Assembly (NCBI GenBank): GCA_023666705.1
Contig: JAMPBO010000002.1
Location: 148,565-212,564, forward strand
Origin: Bacteroides sp.
Lineage (GTDB): Bacteria; Bacillota; Clostridia; Lachnospirales; Lachnospiraceae
Direction: 5' to 3'
Length of the DNA: 64,000 bases
Shown here one piece after another: positions 43,655-51,684 of this stretch. Position 1 is the first letter of the stretch. Each line of letters opens with the position of its first letter. The position numbers were made by a program, and so were the translations under genes. The notes beneath the pieces are model-generated. The model was not told the DNA's origin. It saw only the letters and a program-made list of their open reading frames with translations, and did no database searches.

Positions 43655-45043
43655 ATGACCATAGAAAAAATGAAAGAACTTTTATCTGCAAAGGATGAGA
43701 AAATAACCATAGAATACAAATCATGCACCAATGAAATTAGTGAATCGGTGTATGAAACAGTCTCATCATTTTCAAACAGATATGGTGGATGGATTATTAT
43801 GGGTGTGCAGGATGGTGGTATTCCTATTGGAGTAAATCGTAATGCTGCAAAGGATATGAAGAAAAATTTTGTATCGCAGCTTAATAATACAAATAAGATG
43901 TCACCTACGCTTTATGTGCAGATAGAAGAATTTGAATACGAAGGAAAATTATTGCTTTGGACATATGTTCCACCTGCATCAACGGTTATTAAATGTTCAG
44001 GAAGGGTATACGACAGAAATGATGAGGGCGATTTTGATATTACAGATTCTCCAATTCAGATGGAAAATATGTATGCACGAAAGACAGGAGCATTTTCAGA
44101 AAACAAATTATTTCCCTATGCTACCGAAGGTGATTTGCGAATGGATCTTATGCCTAGGGTCAGAAGATTGATAGAGAACAAGAATGCACAGCATGACTGG
44201 CTAAAAATGACGGATCATGAAATTATGATAAGTGCAGGGCTTTATGAGAAAAATCTTGTAACAGGAGAAAAAGGTTACAATTTGGCAGCAATTATGTTGT
44301 TTGGAAAGGATGAGGTTATTCGCTCCTGTGTATCTGGATATGTGACAGATGCAATTTATCGGGTTGAAAATGTAGACAGATATGATGACCGGCTACAAGT
44401 CAACACAAATCTCATTGAAAGCTATGATAAATTAATGGAATTTGTTGCAAAACATACTTCTGATAAGTTTTGTCTTGTAGATAATGTGAGTACTAGTATT
44501 AGAGATGTTATTGCCAGAGAGGTTGTTTCGAATATTTTGGTTCATAGAGATTTTTCCAGTGCTTATCCAGCAAAATTGATTATAGAGAAGGATTGGTTAA
44601 GAACAGAAAATTGGTGTAGACCTAGGAGGCAGGGAAATATATTAAGTGATGAATTTACCCCGTATCCTAAGAATCCATTAATTGCTAATTTTTTTACTGC
44701 AATGGGACGTTCGGATACAATAGGTTCTGGTGTGAAAAACTTGTACAAATATACACCAATATATTCAGGGGGCGGTAATCCAGAATTGTATGAAGCAGAT
44801 GTTTTTAGAATAGCAATTCCATTAACTAAAGAAGCTGTTATGCAAGTTGAGATGAAAACTGGGCTGACAGAAAGAGAACAGCTAATTTATGATATGATTT
44901 GCGAGAATCAGAAAATAAGTGTGGATGATATTGCAGCAAGATTAGATGTTACAAGAAGAACCGTGTTGCGTGATGTACAGGAAATAAAGAAAAAAGTGTT
45001 TTTGTTATATGATAAAAAAGAATCATTGTGGAAGTTGAAATAG
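43655..45043 (+). CDS. AlbA_2/Schlafen-type DNA-binding protein with C-terminal HTH
   Basis: About 462 residues. The N-terminal AlbA_2 (divergent AAA_4/Schlafen) domain has EYKSCTNEISESVYETVSSF and GGWIIMGVQDGG; the middle is the RecG-like ATP-binding C-terminal helicase domain (VSNILVHRDFSSAYPAKLII); the end is a DeoR-like winged helix (NQKISVDDIAARLDVTRRTV). GGAGGTGAT precedes ATG 43655. These proteins are transcription or nucleic-acid regulators of mobile elements. Downstream, repeats of GGAAGTGACA look like the decayed repetitive tail seen in some relatives. Confidence 0.88.
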   Translation: MTIEKMKELLSAKDEKITIEYKSCTNEISESVYETVSSFSNRYGGWIIMGVQDGGIPIGVNRNAAKDMKKNFVSQLNNTNKMSPTLYVQIEEFEYEGKLLLWTYVPPASTVIKCSGRVYDRNDEGDFDITDSPIQMENMYARKTGAFSENKLFPYATEGDLRMDLMPRVRRLIENKNAQHDWLKMTDHEIMISAGLYEKNLVTGEKGYNLAAIMLFGKDEVIRSCVSGYVTDAIYRVENVDRYDDRLQVNTNLIESYDKLMEFVAKHTSDKFCLVDNVSTSIRDVIAREVVSNILVHRDFSSAYPAKLIIEKDWLRTENWCRPRRQGNILSDEFTPYPKNPLIANFFTAMGRSDTIGSGVKNLYKYTPIYSGGGNPELYEADVFRIAIPLTKEAVMQVEMKTGLTEREQLIYDMICENQKISVDDIAARLDVTRRTVLRDVQEIKKKVFLLYDKKESLWKLK

Positions 45044-45173
45044 GAAGTGACAATGAGATGACAAGGAAGTGACATTGAAAATGTCACTTCCTATGTGAAA
45101 AATAGAAAACCTGCTAATTATAGCGTTTTTGATGAATGACAAGGTGACAAAGAGGTGACATTCTTTGTGACAT
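45043..45173. repeat. GTGACA repeat cluster with 12-bp palindrome
   Basis: GGAAGTGACA occurs at 45043 and 45065; GGAAGTGACATT (45065-45076) is mirrored by AATGTCACTTCC (45080-45091) with a three-base loop. GGTGACA and GTGACA words follow at 45144, 45156 and 45168. No T tract follows, so it is not a plain terminator. It is either an operator cluster or leftover coding repeat of the preceding protein's C-terminal tail. Confidence 0.6.
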
Positions 45174-45227
45174 AAGAAAGAGGTGTTTTTACAAATGTGG
45201 AAAGATAGTGAAATGGAAATAGATTTC

Positions 45228-45701
45228 TTAGATTTCTCCTATATTGTCGAAATTATGAAAGATACAATAAATGACGAGAAGTTGTTGCCTTTCATTCATG
45301 GGCTCAACTTCACCCTCAGCTAAAAGTTCATCCATTGTAGGAATTATTTGTAAATAGATAGGATCAGATGCATTAAAAACCTTGACATTTGACAAATAAT
45401 AAGGTGTTACTATCCATCTATATATATTACTAACAGCATCAATATCTTCACATAATTTCTCTGAACAATTAAAAATTTCTTTTAGCTGTTGTGTGGATGA
45501 TATTCTATGCGATTGTTGCCAGTGCCAATCGTCCCATTCTTTATATGTTGCATGGAAATAGCTTAATAATTTTTCCTTATTTTCTAATATATCTTCTTTT
45601 TCTAACACTTGAGCTTTATAGTATCGATTCTTATATGATAAAAAGTCATGAGCACTTTTTGTTAGTTCCATAGAACGATTTATCGATTGTTTATTTACCA
45701 T
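45228..45701 (-). pseudogene. N-terminal fragment of a KamA-like radical SAM aminomutase
   Basis: 157 residues matching only the N-terminal part of the lysine-2,3-aminomutase family: YKEWDDWHWQQSHRI, then YRWIVTPYYLSN, DPIYLQIIPTMDEL. In KamA the CxxxCxxC cluster site and the barrel follow; here the reading frame ends after GEVEPMNERQQ with an unrelated short tail. The catalytic core is absent, so it is a fragment or a stand-alone N domain. Position beside the integrase suggests it was cut when the island formed. A functional small protein is not excluded. Confidence 0.7.
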
Positions 45702-45803
45702 GTTATTTTCCCCGCCATTTTAAAAATCAAATTAATGATAATCACCTATTATCCCTCTCTTTTCCCACAAAAACTGCGGAGCCTGATGCCCCGCAGTCCT
45801 CCA

Positions 45804-46724
45804 TCAAATATGAAACTCCCTCCTCGGATGTTTATTTTTCAAAATATCCTTCTGTTTGGCGGTCGTGACATGAGTATATATTTCAGTGACATTTATGGAA
45901 CTGTGTCCAAGCAGTTCCTGAATGTACCGTATATCAACGTCCGCATCAAGGAGGCTGGTTGCAAATGTGTGCCGGAACATATGAGGCGTGATATGCATGT
46001 TAATACCTGCAAGGGAGGTATATTTATTTAACATTTTCCGCACATACTGGTCGGAGACAGGCTGCCCTGTCCTGTTTGTGAAAAAGTAACCGCTTTCGGC
46101 AATCAGGTCGCAAAAGCAGTCATGGTATTCCCTTAATATGTTAAGCACATCCGCATTTTCAATCTGGATTCGCCGTTCCTTGGCACCTTTGCCGAATATA
46201 AGAATTGTGTTGTCCAGTAAATCAACATCAGATGCTTTCAGCAGGCACAGCTCCGAAATTCGTATTCCTGTTGAGAAAAGAAGCTCAACAATGGCTATGT
46301 CCTGCAGGGTTTTTCTTTTCTGGTAGGAGGTTGCCGCCAATTCGTGCTGCCCGTAGATGGTGCGGAGCAGGCTCTCCAAAACAGGCAGGGGAATTATTTT
46401 CGGGAGAATGACAGGTTCCCTGAATTTAATCTGTATTTTATTGAAGGGATTTATTGTAATCAAATCCCTGTATTCCAGGTAATGGAAGAAAGCCTTTACG
46501 GATGCTATTTTTCGTTTGGCTGTTTTTGGCTTGCAGGTCTGGTGCAGGGATGCGATAAAGGTTTCAATGGAATTCACCGTAATATTGGTGACATCATCCG
46601 TCTTAAGGCATTCGGAAAACTGGCGTAAATCAATGCGGTATGCCTTGATGGTTTTGGCATCCAGACGTTTTTGGGTTTTGCAGAAGATCAGATAGCTGGC
46701 AATGTTTGTCGTTAAAGTATTCAT
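45804..46724 (-). CDS. Tyrosine recombinase / phage-type integrase
   Basis: A 306-residue recombinase with an N-terminal SAM-like core-binding domain and the full catalytic set: Arg155 (STGIRISEL), a Lys in FGKGAKERR, His248 and Arg251 (HMFRHTFA), His274 (LLGHSS) and nucleophile Tyr283 (EIYTHV). It belongs to the XerC/D-like integrase group. The gene lies 450 bp from the intact spoIIID and transcribes away from it, the usual place for an integrase at the end of an island. Its likely product is the spoIIID duplication. ATG at 46724 follows AGGAGA. Confidence 0.93.
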   Translation of the reverse strand: MNTLTTNIASYLIFCKTQKRLDAKTIKAYRIDLRQFSECLKTDDVTNITVNSIETFIASLHQTCKPKTAKRKIASVKAFFHYLEYRDLITINPFNKIQIKFREPVILPKIIPLPVLESLLRTIYGQHELAATSYQKRKTLQDIAIVELLFSTGIRISELCLLKASDVDLLDNTILIFGKGAKERRIQIENADVLNILREYHDCFCDLIAESGYFFTNRTGQPVSDQYVRKMLNKYTSLAGINMHITPHMFRHTFATSLLDADVDIRYIQELLGHSSINVTEIYTHVTTAKQKDILKNKHPRREFHI

Positions 46725-46852
46725 GGAAATCTCCTTTTTTGAAGTATTTTATCAGGCGAAATACTGGGATGAAAAGCCCCAACTGGTACGATATCATGAT
46801 TGCTGGTGGCTTTGTTGTAGTAGACTTATAAAAATGTTTCGGTACAATGTCA

Positions 46853-46926
46853 CTTATAAGGCAGGATTTGCCCAAAGTGTCATAAAAATTGTGGCAGCAT
46901 AAAGAGTTCCGAAGACACTTTGCTTT
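46853..46926. repeat. Dispersed 3'-flanking repeat, copy C
   Basis: CTTATAAGGCAGGATT ... CCGAAGACACTTTGCTTTA, same words as copies A (22216) and B (24459), here with a ~25-base insert. Confidence 0.55.
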
Positions 46927-47032
46927 ACTCAAATTTAGAAAAATGAGAACATGGATATGAAAAAGTAAAAAAGCTTATGTCAGTGCTCATGCTGCTTTCC
47001 AATTTTTCCATGGATGAATGGACGATTCATGT

Positions 47033-47295
47033 AGCAGAACCCGAAAATTCGTCAGTAACGAAAGCAGATGCAGTCACATATTAATGCCCAAAGGATTTTG
47101 CCAATCTACGCTGGCATAGTGCACTTTCTCTCTGCATACACTGTATAAACAAACATTCTGAGGTTCATACAGTTGAGAGATTATATTGGGGAGCGTGCCA
47201 TAAGTGTGGCTCAGTTTATTGTAGATCATGGAGCCACGGTAAGACAGGCTGCCAAAAAATTTGGAGTGAGCAAATCAACGGTACACATGGATGTA
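47033..47295 (+). repeat. 263-bp direct repeat, right copy (island boundary)
   Basis: Equal in length and about 97 % identical to 28518-28780. It covers the end of an upstream reading frame (VAEPENSSVTKADAVTY, stop 47082-47084), the spoIIID leader and the first 41 codons. The identity ends in the HTH recognition helix, the likely zone of recombination. Confidence 0.85.
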
Positions 47296-47424
47296 GCAGA
47301 ACGCTTGCAGTACATAAATCCGTCACTGGCGGCAGAGGTGCGGAAAGTTCTTGACAAAAATAAAGAGGAGCGTCATGTAAGGGGAGGTATGGCAACAAGG
47401 GAAAAATATTTAAATCATAAATAA
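47173..47424 (+). CDS. spoIIID: Stage III sporulation regulator SpoIIID
   Basis: An 83-residue protein matching SpoIIID along its length: RDYIGERAISVAQFIV, HTH TVRQAAKKFGVSKSTVHMDV (residues 22-41), ERLQYINPSLAAEVRKVL and the basic end HVRGGMATREKYLNHK. It is a mother-cell transcription factor that acts between sigma-E and sigma-K. TTG at 47173 is the start; GAGG lies nine bases before. Its promoter and 5' half are duplicated at 28518, and an older fragment is at 26077. Confidence 0.96.
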   Translation: MRDYIGERAISVAQFIVDHGATVRQAAKKFGVSKSTVHMDVAERLQYINPSLAAEVRKVLDKNKEERHVRGGMATREKYLNHK

Positions 47425-47666
47425 AGCTGACAGTTGACATTCCTGCTGACAGATGGTATTGTAAAGGTTGAAAAATATTAACTTTACAATTAACAGTAGC
47501 AAATGCTTTAATAAAAAACCGATATATGGCATGCGGTCATTGGTAAAAAGTAACTTAAGGTTTTGTTTTGCCAGTATATATTTTGAGGAATACATGGAAT
47601 GCAAGAGGACTCAAAATAAATTTATTAGGGGAAGGGCTGCTGGTTGACAGTACGCAGGAGGAAAAG

Positions 47667-49001
47667 ATGTTAGTAATAACTTTGGTTTACATAGCTTTTT
47701 TAATTGGAATGGGCTTTTATGATATGAAACATGTCGGCAGCTTTGAGGAATATGCGGTTGCAGGCAAAAAGCAGGGAATGTCAAAGGTGCTTTTGTCAAT
47801 ACTGGCGACGGCAATCGGAGCTTCGGCTACGATAGGAATTGTTGACAGGGCAGCAGTGATAGGCTTCCCGGCGGTATGGTGGCTTATTGTAGGTTCAGTA
47901 GGGCTTATTGCACAGGGACTGATACTCTCAAAAAGGGTCAGGGAACTGGATGCGGACACCTTGCCCGATGTGGCACAAAAAACAATAGGAACCGTGGGAA
48001 GAAAAATAATTGCAGTTATCATCGCCGTCTCATGGATTGGAGTGATTGCCGCACAATATAGTTCCATGGCAACTGTTGTGTCCGCCATAACAGGAAAAAA
48101 TAACAGCAGGCTTATGCTCATTATCATTGTTGCAGTGACCATATTATATTCTGTGGTTGGCGGTCAGATGTCCGTTATAAAAACAGATATGATTCAGGCG
48201 ATTATAATGGCAGGAGGATTCCTGCTGGTATTTATATATTTGTTTTGCGTGGACGGAAGCAGCAATGAGCTTGTGTTTGAAAATGTGGAGCTTACAAATA
48301 AAAGCTTTGGTGGCATGGACCTATTTAACCTTTTCTTTGTTGTCGGCGGCACATATTTCCTTGGACCTGATATTATGTCACGAAATTTGGTTTCCAGGGA
48401 TGGAAAGACAGCAAAACGGGCAGCCATAGCGGCAGGGATTGTCCTTGGTATCTTTGCCGTGATAATCGTGCTTATTGGAATGTGGGTGATATATGATAAG
48501 GGCGAATTGGGCGGAACGTCACCGCTTATATATTTGCTGAATGAAATAATCCCATACCCGATAGCGGTTGTTCTTTGCTTAGGGCTTGTCTCAACCATTT
48601 TGTCGTCGTTAGACACATGCCTTGTAAATGTTGCGTCCATCATTGAGCATGACATCATAGGAAAAGACAAGGTAAATGAAGTCCGGATTATAGTGGCACT
48701 TGTAGGGCTTGCATCACTGGCAATCGCATTGTTTAAGACAGATATTATCGGACTGCTTACGGGAGCTTATTCTATATATGCACCAGGAATTGTATTTCCA
48801 CTGTTCATCGGTATTATGTGTCATGACAGGATAAAGCTAAACCGCGTGCTGTTATATTCCGGTATTATTGTGGGCGGTGGAATGGGACTGTTGAACACAT
48901 ACTTTAAAGTAGGAGGGGACTTATTCCCATTGATAGGAATGGGAATATCCCTACTGTTTAGCCTGCTGGCAATGCTGCATGGTCTACACATAAAAAAGTA
49001 A
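47667..49001 (+). CDS. Sodium:solute symporter (SSS family)
   Basis: About 444 residues with roughly 12-13 membrane segments. N-terminal LVYIAFLIGMGFYDMKHVGSFEEYAVAGKKQG, then ATAIGASATIGIVDRAAVIGF and SVVGGQMSVIKTDMIQAIIM mark the SSS family (proline/pantothenate/solute symporters). ATG 47667 has AGGAGGAAAAG upstream; the open frame from 47568 lacks such a site. Substrate not recognisable. The last 18 bp overlap the convergent glnN gene. Confidence 0.92.
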   Translation: MLVITLVYIAFLIGMGFYDMKHVGSFEEYAVAGKKQGMSKVLLSILATAIGASATIGIVDRAAVIGFPAVWWLIVGSVGLIAQGLILSKRVRELDADTLPDVAQKTIGTVGRKIIAVIIAVSWIGVIAAQYSSMATVVSAITGKNNSRLMLIIIVAVTILYSVVGGQMSVIKTDMIQAIIMAGGFLLVFIYLFCVDGSSNELVFENVELTNKSFGGMDLFNLFFVVGGTYFLGPDIMSRNLVSRDGKTAKRAAIAAGIVLGIFAVIIVLIGMWVIYDKGELGGTSPLIYLLNEIIPYPIAVVLCLGLVSTILSSLDTCLVNVASIIEHDIIGKDKVNEVRIIVALVGLASLAIALFKTDIIGLLTGAYSIYAPGIVFPLFIGIMCHDRIKLNRVLLYSGIIVGGGMGLLNTYFKVGGDLFPLIGMGISLLFSLLAMLHGLHIKK

Positions 49002-51083
49002 TTCCTCATAGGTCGGATACGGGAGATATTTATTTGGGATAACTGCCTCGGCAGAATCCGCAATTGCCCGCATTTTGCCCATGGTGACAAGTATAGTATC
49101 TCTGCATGTGTTTGCAGCCTCCTGCATATCTGCCGCTTCGGATATTTTTTGCAGGTCTTCTTTCAGTGTATCCTTCAGTGCTGTGATATCTGAATATGCA
49201 TGTTTAAGCTGCGTTATCAGTTTTTCCTCAGCTTCATATGATAAATCAGGCATAAGAGTCTTTGTGTCCGCAGTATTTTTTGCGAGAATGGCTGTGTACT
49301 TGCTGATTGCAGGAAGTAAATCCTTGGAAACCATATCTATCATTGTACGTGCTTCAATGGCGATGGTCTTTACATAGTTTTCCAGTAAAATTTCATATCG
49401 TGATAAAATTTCTTCCCTTGTGAAAATGTGGTGCTTTGTAAAGAGAGAAATATTTTTTTCATCAATAAAGTGTGGCATACAGTCAGGGGTAGTCGGGAAA
49501 TTGTAAAGTCCACGCTTTTTTGCCTCATCAACCCATTCCTGTGTATAGCCGTTCCCATTAAATATAACTTTTTTGTGCTTTCGGATTGCCCGCTTAATCA
49601 GCTCATGTACTGCGTGCTCCATATCCTCCTCTTTTGTGCCGTCAAGCTCCGTATAAAACTGGGCAAGGGACTCGGCAACAGCTGTGTTGAGGATAATATT
49701 AGGGTCGGAAACCGAAGCTGATGAGCCAATCATGCGGAACTCAAATTTATTTCCTGTAAATGCAAAAGGCGAAGTGCGGTTCCGGTCCGTGGTATCCCGA
49801 AAGAAATGTGGAAGAACATTTGCACCGATGTCCATTCGTACCTTTGCCTGTTTGCCAAAATAAGTATCGTTTTCGATGGACTCCAAAACAGCATTCAGCT
49901 CGTCGCCGAGAAAAATGGATACGATGGCAGGAGGTGCCTCGTTGGCACCCAGACGGTGGTCGTTTCCCGCACTTGCCGCAGATATTCTCATCAGGTCAGC
50001 ATAATCGTCCACCGCCTTGATTACCGCCATAAGAAATACGAGAAATTGTATATTCTGGGCAGGTGTGCGTCCCGGATTAAGGAGATTTACGCCGTCATTT
50101 GTACAGATAGACCAGTTGTTATGCTTACCGCTTCCGTTGATGCCCGCAAATGGCTTTTCGTGGAGAAGGCAAATCAGGTCGTGCTTGTCGGCAACCCGCC
50201 GCATAATCTCCATGGTGAGCTGGTTATGGTCTGTGGCAATGTTTCCGTTTTCAAAGATAGGTGCCATTTCATGCTGGGCAGGTGCAACCTCGTTGTGCTT
50301 TGTTTTTGATGGAATACCAAGTTTCCAGAGCTCCTCGTCAAGCTCATGCATAAATGCAGAAACACGAGGCTTTAAAGTTCCAAAATAATGGTCATCCATT
50401 TCCTGTCCCTTTGGGGCAGGTGCACCAATCAGGGTTCTGCCACAAAAAATCAAATCCTTACGCTTTTTGTACATTTCCTTTTCAATCAGGAAATACTCCT
50501 GCTCAGGACCGACGGTTATATTGATGCTGGTGGCAGTCTTGTTTCCAAGCAGCTTCAGCATTTTGACAGCCTGATTGCTGAGTGCTTCCATGGAACGCAA
50601 AAGCGGTGTTTTCTTATCCAGTGCCTCACCGCTGAATGAGCAAAATGCGGTAGGGATATAAAGGGTTTTATCCTTAATAAATGCAGGAGATGTAGGGTCC
50701 CATGCCGTGTAGCCTCTCGCCTCAAAGGTTGCACGGAGACCGCCTGATGGAAAGCTTGACGCATCAGGCTCACCCTTTACCAGCTCCTTGCCCGAAAATT
50801 CCATAATTACATGTCCGTCACCAGCTATATTGATAAAACTGTCATGCTTTTCTGCAGTAAATCCCGTCATAGGCTGAAACCAGTGCGAATAGTGGGTTGC
50901 ACCTAAATCCACTGCCCATTCCTTCATTGCGACAGCAACTGAATTTGCAACATCAAGCTCAAGATGTGTACCATTTTCAATTGTCTTTTTCAGTGCTTTG
51001 TAAATATCATTGGGAAGCTTGTTTCTCATTACCTCGTCGTTGAATACGAGACTACTAAATAACTTTGGAATTTCTGTTGCCAT
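48984..51083 (-). CDS. glnN: Glutamine synthetase type III (GlnN)
   Basis: A 699-residue GSIII: N-terminal FNDEVMRNKLPNDIYKALKK, HYSHWFQPMTGFTAEKHDSF, VGPEQEYFLIEK, HNEVAPAQHEMAPIFE, GINGSGKHNNWSI and FEFRMIGSSASVSDPN. It makes glutamine from glutamate, ammonia and ATP as a large hexameric or dodecameric enzyme. The length is normal for the class (~700). The stop codon lies inside the end of the symporter gene on the other strand. A sigma-A promoter lies at 51140-51167. Confidence 0.97.
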   Translation of the reverse strand: MATEIPKLFSSLVFNDEVMRNKLPNDIYKALKKTIENGTHLELDVANSVAVAMKEWAVDLGATHYSHWFQPMTGFTAEKHDSFINIAGDGHVIMEFSGKELVKGEPDASSFPSGGLRATFEARGYTAWDPTSPAFIKDKTLYIPTAFCSFSGEALDKKTPLLRSMEALSNQAVKMLKLLGNKTATSINITVGPEQEYFLIEKEMYKKRKDLIFCGRTLIGAPAPKGQEMDDHYFGTLKPRVSAFMHELDEELWKLGIPSKTKHNEVAPAQHEMAPIFENGNIATDHNQLTMEIMRRVADKHDLICLLHEKPFAGINGSGKHNNWSICTNDGVNLLNPGRTPAQNIQFLVFLMAVIKAVDDYADLMRISAASAGNDHRLGANEAPPAIVSIFLGDELNAVLESIENDTYFGKQAKVRMDIGANVLPHFFRDTTDRNRTSPFAFTGNKFEFRMIGSSASVSDPNIILNTAVAESLAQFYTELDGTKEEDMEHAVHELIKRAIRKHKKVIFNGNGYTQEWVDEAKKRGLYNFPTTPDCMPHFIDEKNISLFTKHHIFTREEILSRYEILLENYVKTIAIEARTMIDMVSKDLLPAISKYTAILAKNTADTKTLMPDLSYEAEEKLITQLKHAYSDITALKDTLKEDLQKISEAADMQEAANTCRDTILVTMGKMRAIADSAEAVIPNKYLPYPTYEELLFYV

Positions 51084-51139
51084 ATGTATACCTCTTTCCC
51101 TTTTTTTGTTTTGCTCATTTCTATTTAACAGATGTTCTG

Positions 51140-51167
51140 ATTATAGTTTTGGGGTGGAAAAAGTCAA
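51140..51167 (-). promoter_or_regulatory. Promoter of glnN
   Basis: On the minus strand TTGACT (51167-51162), 16 bp, TATAAT (51145-51140), about 57 bp upstream of the ATG. Confidence 0.6.
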
Positions 51168-51252
51168 TAGAATAATGACAAGACGACAGAAAAACAAGTA
51201 AATGAAGCTTTTTTTAGTTAATTCACAATTAAGGGGAGAACGGAAAAATAAG

Positions 51253-51280
51253 TTGCAATTTAAAATATCTATGTTAGAAT
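51253..51280 (+). promoter_or_regulatory. Promoter of the cobalamin-riboswitch operon
   Basis: TTGCAA (51253-51258), 16 bp, TAGAAT (51275-51280), starting transcription just at the riboswitch 5' end. Confidence 0.55.
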
Positions 51281-51284
51281 GATA

Positions 51285-51445
51285 TGCAAGGCGAGGCAAT
51301 ACATCTCGGAAGCCGGTGAAAGTCCGGCACTGTGTCTCAGCAACCGTGTTGTCTACGAAAGGACATGCATTTTGCAGCCACTGGAGCATACGCTCTGGGA
51401 AGGTGTCTGATTAGGGTAAGGACTAAGTCGGGAGACCTGTATTGT
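51285..51445 (+). promoter_or_regulatory. Cobalamin (B12) riboswitch
   Basis: The conserved elements appear in order: GCCGGTGAAAGTCCGGCACTG (51312-51332), the B12-box-like GCCACTG (51377-51383) with flanking GGAGCATACGCTC stem and TGGGAAGG, and the closing AAGTCGGGAGACCTG (51425-51439). About 240 nt separate it from the first start codon, with an AT hairpin TATATGATTTTT/AAAAATTCATATA at 51528-51553. It should lower expression of the downstream operon when cobalamin is plentiful. Confidence 0.93.
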
Positions 51446-51684
51446 TGTTATAAGCGGAAGTCTTCTGAGGTAGGACGTCGTTTTATGCTTAATTCATGAA
51501 AACAATGGCTTTTATTTGATGCGGTTTATATGATTTTTAAAAAATTCATATAATGGCGTCTGTAGTGCTTTGTTCTTTTTTTGGTGCATAAAATGCTGAA
51601 ATTCTTAAATCAGGGACAATTCTGTTTTATTTCATTTTACAGATATTTTTTAAAATTATTTATCACGGACAGGAGAATTGTGGC

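Noticed and set aside
45065..45091. Perfect palindrome as an intrinsic terminator
   Set aside because: No T run follows, and the same words recur as direct repeats nearby.
47568..47666. Extended start of the symporter
   Set aside because: No ribosome site and no family similarity; AGGAGG precedes ATG 47667.
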